Assembly (NCBI GenBank): GCA_033439265.1
Contig: JAVTVX010000017.1
Coordinates: 10,438,001 to 10,502,000, forward strand
From: Dillenia suffruticosa
Lineage: Eukaryota; Streptophyta; Magnoliopsida; Dilleniales; Dilleniaceae
Direction: 5' to 3'
DNA: 64,000 nt
Shown: positions 12,865 to 25,435 of the stretch, piece after piece
Numbering within the stretch: the first letter of the stretch is position 1
Layout: each line of letters begins with the position of its first letter
Made by a program: the position numbers and the translations under genes
Notes under the pieces: model-generated
The model's input: the letters and a program-made list of their open reading frames with translations, nothing else
What the model was told of the DNA's origin: nothing
The model's database searches: none

Positions 12865-13800
12865 TTGATTAGGAATAACATCAACAGCTTACCAATCATT
12901 ACTGTCTTGCTGTTTCCTCCAAGAGAGTCCTGAAAGACCAACGATAAGAGAATCATAAGATTAACAAACGTTACCAAAAAGCTATGAATCATGAAAGCAA
13001 ACAAACCTTACTCTCCGCAAGCAAGAAAAACTTTAAATAAAATGAAATTGTAGTGAATTAAGGAGATGAAAGATAGCACAACTGGATGAGACCACATAAT
13101 GCAATGTATCATTAATGCCACTTGCATAAATGATCAACCTAGTAATTAAATCATATAGTACAGTGGACAATTTGCATACATCATACATGGCAGCAAGCTG
13201 GTATACTAAATGTTAAATAGCAATTAGGATGGCTCAAAGAAAATATTTTCCATTGAGCAATACGTAAATCCCTTATATATACTTCCGTCATGAGGGTTAT
13301 CCTACATGAATTCCTGACTAGAAACTATGCAAAACCATACAATAAGGTACAAAGTTTAGAACCACACAAGTTTGTAGAAAGGACAGCTAACCATCAAAAA
13401 TCACTTTAAAACAAGGGAAATGTTTTATCAATTACAAAAATAATGAAATGCAATTCAAACACGCAACTCTTTCCTTACTTGTAACAAGCGAGTCAGCTTG
13501 CTATCACGGTAGGGAACATGACCACCTTCTTTACGTTTCTTCTCATCTCCCAATGCACTTATCACGTTGCCAAGAGCAAGCAAACCTTTGTTTATGTGGA
13601 TCCCTAAGAAACAAAAAAGCATAAAATATAATCACAATTAGAAGTAGTAATAGTAGTAGTAGTAGTACAAATTTTTGTACTAGTAACCTCAAAATTTTAT
13701 AAGAGTAAAACAAATACAGCAAAATTTTGATGATAATTACTCAACAAAAACAAATATAGTTATGAGTAAAATTTTATGAGCAAAGTAAAGTTATTCAATT

Positions 13801-13847
<47 letters not shown>

Positions 13848-16800
13848 ATCTTAATCTCATCTCCAACTAAGCAGCCATTTCTTTTTACAAAGATATTGTC
13901 TTCAAAAAAGTTTTAAAAGAGAAATTGTAACAAAATTAGGTGACTCATATTACCTTCTTTAAGGCGTGTCCCATCTGCCCCAGTTCTTTTTGCTCTTTCA
14001 GAGCCAGCAAGATCAACTAAATGCAGCTTTGCACTAAAAACATCACCAGCCTCTTCATCATTGGCTATAGATGAACAGCTTGTGAGTTTCTTTTGCTCCA
14101 TTGATATTGTGAAAATGGCATGAGAACGACTGAAGAATGAGGAAACAATAGAAAGAATGTTAACCATCTTTCCATCAATTCTATCCATTTGCTAAGAAAT
14201 ATACAAAAAGTCGCATTGTTTCATAAAGATGAACATGGAAACTTTCTTTTCAAATTTGAATCATATGCTCTATTATGATATCAACTTTGCAACAGCCCAA
14301 AATGCATCAACCCTTTTTCTTTTGTTTTTTTAATTCTCATGCAATCAAGTTCACGCAACCATCTTTTGGACATTATCCAAAAAAATGTTATTAACACACG
14401 CACGTCATAAATGCATCAAAAAGGAAAGAGAAAATATAACATTGGACATTTCAAAGACAAAACACAGTCAAACAACGACAAAAACATTCCATTGAGTTAA
14501 TATTATATGAGGTAAGCATCATTCTAGCTACAAGTTACCATTACAACACTCGATAAGTATTTTAACATCTAAAAAAAGTAATTTCAAAAGTGACTTCTTT
14601 TTAGCATATGCATTAAAAGATAACCTTTACATTTAATTAAGTCTAATCTTTAGAAGAGTCGTTACACAGAGGTTAAATCAAACTACTCTTCCAAATCATT
14701 TTTGGTGCACATGAAATAACATCATATTTGTGATTGCTACAATGATGAGACAATGTACATGACGAAAAGCGCATCATTCATTATAATTGCAAAAGGGAAA
14801 AAATTAAAAAGTGAGAATTATAATTAATAATAATGGAAGTCCTCACATAATAGTGCACAATAGCACACAATAATAGGTTATTCTTCGGTTTGTATAATCA
14901 AATTGTATTTACGCAATTTACATTCACTGAACAATTATTTATAACGATACATATGTTTTTCCACTATGCAGTTTTTTGCACTTTTTATCATAATCTTATC
15001 ACTAGAATTATTTATGATAACACATAATTGTGCAACCTAAATGTGCTAAGAAAGATAAACAGGTGGAACTAGAATTATCTAGTAAGGAACAATGAAATGA
15101 GTTCACATTTAATTACGTTTGAATCAACAAGAAGTTGGTGTACTTTTAACAAAATTTACATCATTAGTTATATAATATTGAATAGTGAATTATTAAGCTT
15201 CCATTGATAGTTTCAAAATCATTCCAGGGTATAATGGTAGGGGAGGCAATCAATTGGAAATTCCCCCCCCAATAAAAAGATTAACAAGCATCTAGAATGA
15301 TAACTACAAAAAACACAAAACAACCTTAGAGTGCTAAGAAAGATAAACCAGTAGAACCAGAATTATCCAATTAATAACAATGAAATGGGTTCACATTTAA
15401 TTGCACTCAAATCTAGCCCTAACACACTACATGTAAAATTTGCGATTTTGTATCTTTCTACGATTAACTTAGAAAAAATAGGAATGAAGTTATTGCTAAC
15501 TTGGATGCTGGCATGGTTGTTTCATAGAATAAAAATTTTAATTGAAGTACTGTACCCTTTTTTCATTTTCAGGAATCTCAAAAACAATATATGAGGAGAG
15601 GCACTTTTGTTGTGAAAATGTACGAAACAGCTTCAAATTCAAACCAAGGCCAAAGTTCAAGTTATATGACCATATAATACAGATTGTCAAAATGAAAAAA
15701 TAAAGTATAAGTCAGACCAAAAACTAAAAAGCAAAGGGGAATACAAAGGGAAAGATTTCATTTCTCAAGAACAAAATTTTCTTGGCAACAATTTGAATAT
15801 TCAGTAAAATATTTGAAAGTTGAGATTTGTAGATCTAAATTGGAAACAATTACAATAAGAAACAAGTATTAGAATCAAAAAGGAAACTACACAAAAGCCA
15901 ACAATTTGGATCAAACTCAAGATTCGATAGCATCATAATAAATTAAATAGGAAGCATAGAGCTCATGAATTGAACTATATCATTTGAAACCAACAGAACT
16001 CATTAGTCTAACTAAAAATACGTACAAAAACATCTAACCATACCTTGATTGACTATTCATGTTGGTACTCCCAGTTGCACGAGCCAGAGAACCTCGAGAC
16101 AAATATGATGCCATCTCTTCTTTTGTTCGGACTTCAGCCTCTGTCACTCCAGCAAGGGTTATTCCACCACTGACTGTTTCCCTAATTTGGATAGGATTTC
16201 TTGCAGGTGCAGAAGCTTTCACGAGTCCTGACCCTTCAGCTTTTAAAAAAGCTTGTGGGTTCACGTCAAGTAAATCGAACACTTCCTCCTTGAATATCTG
16301 CCAGCATTTATAAAAGTAAGAAATCACCAGAATGGGATTACCAATCAATTAATTTAAACCAATGAAAAGGACATCAAGTACCTCAATAAATGATACTCTA
16401 ATTAAGAATTCGATGGAGTCCTTCTGTTTCTCCACTCTTGCAAATATAGTTTCCATGACTTTAGGAATAATTCCCCCATTATGTTCCTCTCCATTGTAGT
16501 TAGTGCCCATGGTGTAAGTTTTACCAGACCCGGTCTGCAAAACAAATAAATAGCATTCACTAATTCCTATTTGAAACCAAATAAAATCCATCAAAATTGT
16601 GGAGTTCAATTCTAATTCCAATCTTTAACGTTTGGAAGCTTTAAAAAATGTGAATTTGAATTCTAACTAAGCAAAAAACATGAATAAAAAAATATTTATA
16701 AAAAGGGGAATTTGTACATGAAACCTAAAAAGAGTTCATTGACCCACATCATTATCTGTTAAAAAACAGCTAAGCTCCACTCAATTAAATCTTAGGCCCA

Positions 16801-17442
16801 AATCATTTAGGGTTGGTAATTACGAGGAAACAAAAATCCAAAATTGAATTGAAATATTGATTCAGCATTTCAGCAAATGGATATAATTGAACTCCAAATG
16901 TTAGTCTTGATTTTAAGCACAATGTCACATTCAAAGAAGATTCCAACTAAAAAATTCAGGGCAAATGACCTTAAATTCTTTCAAGCATAGCCTGCAAATT
17001 CAAAATTGAGAACAGGTTCTTATAGAAAGATTATTCAATTAAAACAACAAGCAAAGTGGAATCAAAATCCATACCTGCCCGTATGCAAGAACTGTAGCAT
17101 TATACCCATTAAATATCGCATCTACAAGTGGAGCAACACAATCATCAAATATCCTCAACGAATTGGAACCACCACCTCCATAAACATAGTCAAACGTGAA
17201 AGCATGAGATCCAATTTGCACCTATAAAGAACCAGTAACACATATTACCAACCACAGCTAGCACCAAGAAAACTAAAACTGTAACACAATTACAAGGCAA
17301 AGTGAGAGACCTGTGGCTCTCCAGGAACAACACTAACGCAGTCTGTACAACCAACGAGAAGCTCGGAGGTAATGAGAGGTCTGATATTTACAGCGACTCT
17401 CACACAATCACCAGAACCTGACTTCGCCTCAGAATTCTCCAT
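4473..17442 (-). CDS. KIN4C: KIN-4 kinesin motor (KIN-4C-like)
   Basis: This gene encodes a plus-end microtubule motor of the kinesin-4 family; plant members (FRA1/KIN-4A, KIN-4C) act in the cortex and cell-wall deposition. I read 27 coding exons: 17442-17311, 17221-17075, 16534-16382, 16297-16044, 14129-13954, 13603-13479, 12929-12893, 12711-12620, 12386-12270, 12172-12059, 11949-11866, 11774-11570, 11204-11104, 10625-10527, 10451-10338, 10260-10144, 10061-9981, 8895-8824, 8743-8650, 8548-8517, 8369-8284, 7244-7173, 7077-6850, 6630-6486, 5709-5611, 5528-4935, 4793-4473. All use GT-AG and join in phase to 1296 residues. The motor domain (about 1-372) has the P-loop GQTGSGKT (92-99) across exons 2/3, the SSRSH switch I across exons 4/5 and the switch [16 protein letters not shown] in exon 5. 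Residues about 380-960 are coiled coil. Exon 26 carries a cysteine-rich block (residues 1087-1121, ten Cys), as in chromokinesins. Exons 7 and 20 are only 37 and 32 bp. Assignment to KIN-4C rather than 4A rests on the Cys-rich tail and the length. Confidence 0.9.
12417..12523 (-). mobile_element. 5'-truncated Au-like SINE
   Basis: On the minus strand this 107-bp insert contains GACCCCACTTAATGGGATAA and ends with GGTTGTTGT, the 3' signature of plant Au SINEs. It is flanked by a perfect 13-bp direct repeat (GTTAGAGAACTTT, 12404-12416 and 12524-12536). It lies in the kinesin intron 12387-12619, with the near repeat copy ending 17 bp from the exon at 12386. Confidence 0.8.
12781..12864. repeat. 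(CA)n-(TA)n-(GA)n compound microsatellite
   Basis: CA repeats run from 12781 to about 12817, then an interrupted CA/CG stretch, TA repeats and GA repeats. It lies in a kinesin intron. Confidence 0.95.
13804..13850. repeat. (AT)n microsatellite
   Basis: A run of alternating A and T with two TTT interruptions, in a kinesin intron (13604-13953). Confidence 0.95.
15023..15413. repeat. Intronic direct duplication (about 100 bp, two copies)
   Basis: The segment 15023-15125 recurs at 15315-15413 with substitutions; both contain GTGCTAAGAAAGATAAAC and GTTCACATTTAATT. The copies are about 290 bp apart in the 1.9-kb kinesin intron 14130-16043. The rest of this intron is AT-rich and holds nothing I recognise. 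Confidence 0.75.
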
Positions 17443-17639
17443 TTTGGCTCAAAATTATGAGATCTTGAAACAAAACCTATTTCAATCCCTAGCAGTAACG
17501 AAAATTCAAAAGACCTAACAAAATTAGGCATGAAGCAGAAAATCAGAAAAAAGGATTGAGATTGTTAGAAAATATTATGCATCAAAAGCAAATCAATTAT
17601 TAAATGAGATGCTATTAGATTTTGATTTTGGTAAAAAGT

Positions 17640-17990
17640 GAGAGAGGGTACCTCGCGCGCAACTGTGAAGAGAGAGATGAGGGAGGGAGGAGCGAGAGAG
17701 AGAATCCCCGTAGTTTGAAAGTTTTGTGTCTTTGAATCGGAAACTGACAGCGAAGAGAGAGAGTCTCTGTGCTGAGGGTTTGAAGGTTTTGTATTTGTGT
17801 GTTTAAATCGGAAATTTGTTGGATGAAGAAGACAGAAAAGGAGGGTTTTGATTTTGTGAACTAAAAAAAAATGAATTTTTTGAGAATGAATGAGCGCTCG
17901 ACTCCGAAATTCAAATTAAACGAGTCCCCTCACGTGTTAGGGTTTGTGCACGTGGATAGCACCTGCGCCTCACGTGACGTGCCCATTTAA
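17640..17990 (-). promoter_or_regulatory. Kinesin promoter / 5' UTR: three G-boxes and a telo-box
   Basis: Upstream of the start codon at 17442, perfect CACGTG G-boxes occur at 17931-17936, 17949-17954 and 17971-17976. An AAACCCTAA telo-box (minus-strand sense) lies at 17937-17945 between the first two. Nearer the gene, 17660-17765 is pyrimidine-rich on the minus strand, like a Y patch. A possible 5' UTR intron runs from a GT near 17650 to an AG near 17515; this is inference. G-boxes bind bZIP/bHLH factors, and telo-boxes are common in genes of dividing cells. Confidence 0.55.
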
Positions 17991-20394
17991 ACTTAGAATT
18001 TATTTATAAATGCAATATAGAAGTAATAGATGGTCTGATACTAATGAATATCATTTTGATTTTTTATTATATTTACATACATCATTTACATATTAAAAAT
18101 ATAAATCATTTTTTTATTTTTAAACATTTATTATTTATAAATTTAAAATTTTTATTACAATTAAAAAATCAAAAAATAATTTTATACATTACACAAATAT
18201 AAAGATTATATCAAAATTAACTACAACTGCTAAATAGTTATACATCTATTCTAAAATCTGCAAAACTAGCATTATAATAACTTCTAAACAAATGATACAT
18301 TTCACCAATAAGTTTTAGTTTAACTGACACTTTCCCCACTTTCTTATAAAAATCTCGAATTCGAGTCTTTATATATAAGAAAAAAATTATACATTTTAAT
18401 TTTTTAATGGAATTTCATCAAAAAATTAGAGATAATGGATTTTCTAAAACCATAAATAGTAACATTTATAAATGTTTGAACCAAATTTCTAACAAATACC
18501 TAAAATCACTAAACATTCAAGAGGGGAGGTGATGCCACATCTTATGTACCAAAACTTTTAAATACAAACAGTTTCTCATTTTTGAAATATTTTTGAAATA
18601 TTTTTTATTTATGAAACGTTTCAATATGCTAAATTAATTAATATTTATACAAAATTTCTTATTTTTTTATATTTAAATATTTTTCCTTGTTTAATGAATT
18701 ATTTACTAATTTAATTATATTTTTTTATATTATTTTTCTAATAATTATTAATTATATATTTTTTTAAATTATTATAAAAAATATGATTTTCTATTATAAA
18801 AAATCTTTATATTCTTTTATATTTATATATTTCTCCATATTTTTATTTTCACTACTATTATAAAGTATAGTTTCGTTATATCATTTTATATTCGTTTTCG
18901 TTTACTTTTTCCCACAATCTAAGTTGTCCTGGTTTGTTGATTTCAATCGGGCTTCATGATTAGTAATTAATAATAACAACAACAAAAAACCAACGTGCAC
19001 ATGTGTTTCCATGTTAACATGTTTGTCTATTTTTCTTTTAAAATAATAGATGATGTTATATTGTTAAAAGAATTGGATATTCTCCTTCCTTAGATATGAT
19101 AATACTACTTTATTCACTCATTGTTTGCATTTGCAAACATCCCAATGCCATGTTGATGTACCAAACTTCATTGGAAATTGAAAAAAATTCAGGAAATTTG
19201 TAATAAATTGATCCTTAGTCTTTATTTTTCAATAGTATGATGAAAACTTTGAGCATTTTTTTATATAATGCTATTATTCGATATTTTTTTTAAGATCCAC
19301 AGGTTTAGAGTGATAAAGGGTGATAATTAATAAGATTTGAATTCATTCTCTAAAAAAATAATTGAGTATTCTATTTTTCTAAAATAGTTATTTTTATTAG
19401 AATTTTTTGTCAGTTTTTTTTTTTAACTCTGCATTTTGTTTCTGTATTATATATATTTGTGAGAGTTCAATTCGACAATTCTCTTAAACGTTTGAATAAC
19501 CACATAAAATTAAAATGTTGGAAGTACTTATATCTATCACAACAAATAAGACAATTATTGTGTTTTGAAAACAAATAGTTCAAAATATATATATGTCAAA
19601 GTAATTCTTTGTTTTGAAAAAAAAAAAAAAGACAAGGTTTTGGGGTTAAGAGTGAGAAGAAGAATACAGTAGGAGAAGAGAAGAGACGGATGAAGAGAGA
19701 ATGAAAAAAATAATAAAAATATTTTTTGTGCTTCATTTTGATACATAAATTTTTTATATGGTCAAAATTTTCATGTGTATTTTTCATGATGCGGGGAGAT
19801 GATTGAGAAAATCATATGGAACAACTTGCTAAAGATGGTGTAACTTGTCCGAGATGTAAATTGACAATTTCAAAACCAATATGGGATAATTTGAAATTTC
19901 GTAAAATTGCAAATCGTTTGTTTGTTATTATCCCCGCTAAAAATGTTATCAAAAAATATTTTGAGAATTATTTTGAAGAATACTTTCAAATTATTATTTA
20001 TTTTGAAATTATTATGAATTTATTGTAAAATTACTTTGAAAATATTATGAAATTATTCTGAAAATGTTTTGAATTTATATTTTGAAAAACTTAGGGAGAA
20101 GTATTTCAAAAACTACTTTATGAATATTTTTAAAAAATACTTAAAAAAATATTTCAAAAATACCTTGAAATACTTTATGGATTTCTTGAAAATATTATGG
20201 CAATATCTTCAACTTTGAAAAATGTTTTGAAAAATATAGTTTTGTTACAAACAGATATATTGAAAATATTCTAATATATTATGATAATTTGACATCTAAG
20301 ATATATTTGAATGTATATGAAAATTTAATAAAAATTAAAATTGAAAATTTGATAATTTTATTTTTCAAATATTTGATGTTCATTAAGGTCCTGT
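17991..20394. other. AT-rich intergenic region
   Basis: No conserved gene is seen. A 70-codon open frame at 19816-20028 starts with a CPRC motif but matches nothing I know and lacks a full zinc finger. From about 19955 to 20280 the sequence is a degenerate succession of TATTTTGAAAATTATT-like words, suggesting a decayed short-period satellite. The remainder is low-complexity AT-rich DNA. Confidence 0.6.
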
Positions 20395-20399
20395 CATGC
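20395..20399. repeat. Left 5-bp target duplication of the three-LTR array
   Basis: CATGC sits immediately before the left LTR end TGGAAGGG. The same five bases follow the right LTR end at 26991-26995. Confidence 0.8.
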
Positions 20400-20789
20400 T
20401 GGAAGGGACCTAATGATGTCCTCCAATGGATTCTTTGATTTTTTGACTAAAGAAGGCTAGAGAACCTATGAAATGGGTGGAGTGACCTTGCTGCACGGCT
20501 CTTATGTCATATGCACAAGGGATGACTCGCTAATGGAAGTAAAAGGGAATGAAAAAGAGATTAAGAAACTAAGGAAAAGATAGGAAAAAAAATAATGGCA
20601 GAATGTTTTTGGTATTTTTGAATGAGGATAAACTTAGAAAAGTAAAAGGATATGACTCACAATCGTTGAGAAAGTACTTGTCCTGCACCGCCGGGATCTC
20701 TTGGACAAAGGATTGCTCTTCAATGGTTGGAAGTCTTGCCACACTGCACCACAAGGATTACTCGTATGGCCTTACAACTCTGCACCTAA
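20400..20789 (-). repeat. Truncated LTR of the array
   Basis: This matches the first 390 bp of the plus-strand left ends of the two full LTRs (TGGAAGGGACC...CTAAGGATTACT) with a few percent mismatch. It breaks at GGATTACT and continues into leader sequence TGTTGATGG that elsewhere (25217 onward) is preceded by CAACT, so the junction has a short microhomology (ACT). Confidence 0.8.
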
Positions 20790-21023
20790 GGATTACTTGT
20801 TGATGGTTGAATCACTCAAGATTAAAGAAAAACAGAGCAAGTAAGGGAATGAAAATATAGGACTGGTTTGGAAGATCAAAGAAATGGGATGATGGATGAA
20901 TTGGATGGAAGGAATGAAAGCTGTTCTGAAAACTAACTTACAGAGGAGTCATATAACTTTCTTTGTACTAAAGAATGGTTTCTCACAGGTTGAAATTTGA
21001 TTCTCTCAATGAAAGCACCAAAT

Positions 21024-22541
21024 TGGAAGGGACCCAATGATGTCCTCCAATGGATTATATGATTTTTTGAGTAAGGGAGGCTAGAGAACCTATGAAATGG
21101 GTGGAGTAACCTTACTGCACGGCTCCTATATCCTATGCACAAGGGATGGTTCGCTAATGGAAGTAAAAGGGAATAAAAAAGAGATTAGGAAACTAAGGAA
21201 AAGATAGGAAAGAAAATAATGGCAGAATATTTTTGATATTTTTGAATGAGAATAAACATAGAAAAGTAAAGGGATATGACTCACAATCGTTGGAAAAGTA
21301 CTTGTCTTGCACCGCAGGGATCTCTTAGACAAATAACTACTCTTCAATGGTTGGAAGTCTTGCTACACTGCACCACAAGGATCATTCGTATAGCCTCACA
21401 ACTCTGCACCTAAGGATTACTCGAGTTACGTCGAACAAAGGATGATTAGGGCGTCAAAGACAGCAGCCTAATTTTGGGATCTCATGCTCTAATTCTCACA
21501 TCCTCTCATGGAGACATAAATGGACGAAAATGGTATGTATTTCTGATAAAAATTGCTTGTCACAAATGGGAAATGCCCTGCCTATTTATAGATGAAGGTC
21601 AGGGAAGTTAAAGGTCTCACTACACAAGACCTTTCATGCTAAAGGGTTCCTAAATCACAATAATTAACCCCAATAACTACCAGGCAGTTTCTTGCCTTTA
21701 TTACATACTTAGAACACTTAGAAAATACATAGAATTATTTCAGAAAAGTAGTTATTTCTGAAGTGGACTGATGGCCTTTTGTTGTGCACACTGCTTGGAC
21801 GCGGACTGCACACTGCTGGGACACGCTGGTGCATATTGGTTCGGGCCTAGCTGCATGCTAGCTTGTGCAAGGACCATTTCCAGCAAGCCATAGCCTTGAT
21901 TTCTCGAGCCAAATTGCTTCTGGTCGTGCCTCCTTAGGTGCTGGACCCTTGTCACTTGATTCCTTGGCTTGTTTGGTGTGAACTAAGGTCGGATGGTGCG
22001 CTGCATGGTTTCCATTGTGTTGAGACTCTTACTGGTCCATCATTTCTCATATCCCTTCATGTAATTGTGCCTCTTCAGGTGGCCTGTTTGGTGACACTTC
22101 GTGCCTTGGCATTGCTTCGCTTGTCTCCTTCACATATACATTACGGGCTACTCGTGACATGGTGCTAGGACATGTGCTGGCTGCTTATGCATTGGTGCCT
22201 CTTCGCATGGCACCCTTTTGTGTGGAAGTCTTCTTGTTTGCTTCCTCTTGTGCACAATAGTCTTGTTACCTTCCTTAGAGTCCTTTCCTTGCTCATTACA
22301 TGGTGTTGCCCGAAAGGTCATGACTCTTAGGTGAACGGTCACGTCCTTTGGTAAATGGTTTCTTGGGTGCCATGTGAGTTTGCTTGTGCAATGCTTACCT
22401 TTGCTTGAACACTTTGCTGGATACTCAAGGGACTTCTCAAATGGTGTTTTTTGCTCGTGGCCTTTCGTTTGCACCTTTTGCTCGAGTCCTTTCGTGCAAA
22501 CTTCTCGTGCACTGCCCATGGTTATCGGCGGTTCCACTACA
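21024..22541 (-). repeat. LTR (middle copy, 3' LTR of the internal region)
   Basis: About 1518 bp, highly similar along its length to 25457-26990. On the minus strand it begins TGTAGTGGAACC and ends CCCTTCCA. It contains the open frame 22537-22148. Confidence 0.85.
22148..22537 (-). CDS. Open frame within the LTR (129 codons)
   Basis: Starting just inside the LTR, this frame encodes a basic, His/Lys-rich 129-residue protein of unknown function. Its C-terminal half (LPKDVTVHLRVMTFRAT, then SKEG and EEAPMHKQPAH) aligns with the open frame in the LTR of the other gypsy element at 43043-43411 (MPKDTTFRAKIMTLRAT, SKEA, DEVPLHEQHAY). The right LTR of this array keeps only part of it (26772-26527). 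It could be a real LTR-encoded protein or simply ancestral LTR DNA that happens to stay open. No domain is recognised. Confidence 0.35.
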   Translation of the reverse strand: MEPPITMGSAREVCTKGLEQKVQTKGHEQKTPFEKSLEYPAKCSSKGKHCTSKLTWHPRNHLPKDVTVHLRVMTFRATPCNEQGKDSKEGNKTIVHKRKQTRRLPHKRVPCEEAPMHKQPAHVLAPCHE

Positions 22542-22556
22542 TTCGTCCCTCCTTAG
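22542..22556 (-). promoter_or_regulatory. Polypurine tract of the array element
   Basis: On the minus strand TAAGGAGGGACGAA lies directly before the LTR start TGTAG. It is preceded by codons reading NLEDKV, the usual C-terminal motif of Ty3/gypsy pol, so only the last few codons of pol survive. Confidence 0.7.
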
Positions 22557-25050
22557 AGACGAACCTTGTCCTCAAGGTTGTGACTCTTTGCCTTGATCTC
22601 TTGGCTTGGATAGCTCCATTTTAAGTGATGTCTTTTCTTGTTGAAGTGGCTTCTCTGCTGCCTTCTTTTGTCTGCTTTAGGATCCTTGTACTTTTGTTGA
22701 GAACCGAACTCTTGCCTCTTTGCTTGTTACTCTTTGGTGGTTGCATTGTTTTCTTCCAAGGGACATCAATAAACTTCTTTGTCGCTACTCCAAGGTTGCT
22801 TGCTTATTTGCTTGATGGCGTCCTTTCATTTGACGCACGAAATGGTGTCTTTTTGTGTACTGGACATGGCTACTGTCCCTTGCCTTGTGATTGAGGCTGT
22901 AGGGAAATTATGTACCCTTTGGGTTACCTTTTGTTGCTTCTTTGGATAGACTGCTTGATGTTGGAGGATTGGTAGCCTTTAGGATTGGATTGTGGCTGCA
23001 TCTCAAGTGTGATCCATCGAGTTTTCATGCATGAACTCCATTTGCATTTTGTGATAATCGGTGATGATTCTTCCAAGGGTTGTGAGCCATTGTACTTCGA
23101 GACTAGATCCAACTCAATATTTGTTAGGGAATAAAGATCGGTTTTGAATTCATACCCTTGTATGGTAATGGTGACTCCTAGGTGAATGGTTGAGTATTGG
23201 AACTTTTCACCGGTTGTGGTCTTGATTTGAAATGGTGTGACTTGCTCCATGGGTAGCCTTAAGGAATGTACCGTCCTTTGCTTGATGAAATTGAGGCGTT
23301 GTCAATCAAGATGTTGATGTCTTGCTTTCTTATACATGCTGTGGTTCCCCAAGTTTTCGGATCTTCCTCCTTGGTTAAGGCATAGATTGAGATACAAGAC
23401 TCTTCATTGTTTGATTATATCTCTTTTGGATCTTCTTCAATGGATGCTGTGTCAATTGATTCTTCTTCATCTTCACTAGACTCGTACATGAAGAATGATG
23501 ATTGCTTGCACTTGTGGCCATTGGTTGATACTTCTTTGTAAAAGGGATATCGGTTCCTTAGTTGTCTCTCCTCATAGATGATCTTTTCTTCTTCCCACGG
23601 TGGAATTGTAGTGGCTGGTTGGTGTGTCTCGGCTTGCTGATCTTGTTGCATTTCATGAGGCTTGGATGTGACATGGGGTGAACCTTCTTGGTTGTGAGTA
23701 AAGGATTGATTGGCTGCTGGTTTCCCTTTTTTCATGGCTTCAATGTGATCTTCGAAGGCTTTAGGTCTTTCTCTTTTTGTTGGAATCTTGTGGTGGTTGC
23801 TATAATGGGCTGTGGTGTGAGTGTATGGTTGGGGATTGGTTGTAGGATATGGGTATATTGGTGAGTAGTAAGGATGTACGATAAAAGGTTAGTGGTGAAC
23901 AAGGTAGGCTGTTTGTAGGAGTCATAAGGTGTAGAGCCATAAATTAGGACAACAGAATGTAGTGTTGTCTCTTTGGTTTGGCTAGAATGTGGTATTTGTG
24001 GATAGGATGATGAAAGGTCATATGGATGGGCAAAGGTATGAAGTGATGTCACTTGGGGTTGGATGAAAGGTGGCATTTATGAATTGGGTAATGTAGAAAT
24101 ATGGGCATGTGTGGTGAAATGCACTAGTAGTGTCATTTGGGGTTGGATGAAAGGTGGTGTTTCTGGATTGGGTGGTGTAGAAATGTGGGCATGTGTTGTG
24201 AAATGCACTGGTGGCTTTTCAGGTGGATGATTAGAAGGGTGTATGTGAGGTTTGTGAAATGAAGGGTGATATGTTTGGAAAATTGATGGGGCTCGTGTAG
24301 AATGAATGGGTGTAAAATGAAAAAACTGTTGGGCAAAAGGTTCATGACCTTTGGTTTACTGTAGTGCACTCGATTTCATGTTCTGCTACCGTGGATTTGT
24401 AGAGTGTTGTTGCCTTGTTGTTTGGCACATGACCCCTAGACTGCTTGGCTTGAGGCCAAAGATATGGTGGCATAAGTTGGACGTCTCCTGCTTGTTGAAA
24501 GTTGGTTGGGCCTACTGCTGATTGTTTGTTCAGCCATTGCATGGATTGCATGGTGGGTGTTGCTACTGCAGGACATTTTTTGTTGCAAGCTGGTTGTTTG
24601 TTGTTCTCCCTTGTTGCTACTGCATGGTTTGACATGATCTGGTTTTGTTGTTTGCTTTTGTACTTCTCCTGATCTAGAAGATGGCAAGATGTAATCATGA
24701 TAGGCTTCGTGACTCCTGGTTTGCTAAGATGACCCCTTCAACATGCCTTGGAGTATATTTGTGATTATTGAGAGTTGTTTCTCCATGCGATCTGCATATT
24801 GATTCATCTCTAACCTGCGTTTCTCTGAATCCTTTTGTATTTGAAGAATTCTCTTTCGAAGGTTTTCTGGTTGTACCATAATGATATATTGATGAAAAGA
24901 TGTGAAGGTAGAGAGAAAATGGATGGACAATTTTTTTTTTTTGAAAAATGAAAGGTTTCTTGCTGTGGTTTGACAGAAAGGGATGGCTGTCCGAGTTCTG
25001 ATGCTTCTGATTGACGAATTTCTTTTGTTCAGGACTAGATTGACTCTTCA
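22542..25050 (-). pseudogene. gag-protease remnant of the array element
   Basis: On the minus strand an N-terminal gag-like coiled segment (RKRILQIQKDSEKRRLEMNQ, about 24860-24800) is followed by low-complexity Gln/Thr/His-rich frames and an acidic stretch (about 23530-23415). A retropepsin-like region then follows: INILIDNAS near 23320, GEKFQYSTIHLGVTITIQGYEF (23205-23140) and LEVQWL. The canonical protease DSG/DTG triad reads DNA here. RT, RNase H and integrase are absent, and stops separate the pieces, so this is a dead non-autonomous copy. Confidence 0.7.
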
Positions 25051-25435
25051 ATGATGATAGAACACCAAGGAAAGGGATTTCAAACTCTTTAGACAGAATG
25101 TATGATACAAAAAATGGAAGAAATTCTGATGATGGAATGAAAATCTGTCATAGAAATGAAGATGGCTAGTTCAAAGATGGTTAAAACTTGTTTATCAACT
25201 TTAATTCAAGAGTAAACAACTTGTTGATGGTTGAATCACTCAAGATCAAAGAAAAACAGAGCAAGTAGGGGAATGAAAATACAGGACTAGTTTGGAAGAT
25301 CAAAGAAATGGGATGATGGATGAATTGGATGGAAGGAACGAAAGGAATGAAAGCTGTTCTGAAAACTAACTTACAGAGAAGTCAAATAACTTTCTTTGTA
25401 CTGAAAAATGGTTCCTCACAGGTCGAAATTTGATT

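Noticed and set aside
18000-20394. Possible RNA genes in the intergenic region.
   Set aside because: No tRNA-like cloverleaf, rRNA or snRNA signature was found by eye in this AT-rich stretch.
22625-22894. A hydrophobic 89-codon plus-strand frame in the three-LTR array.
   Set aside because: It is antisense to the pol/gag remnant of the element and arises from its Gln/Lys-rich codons; no motif is seen.
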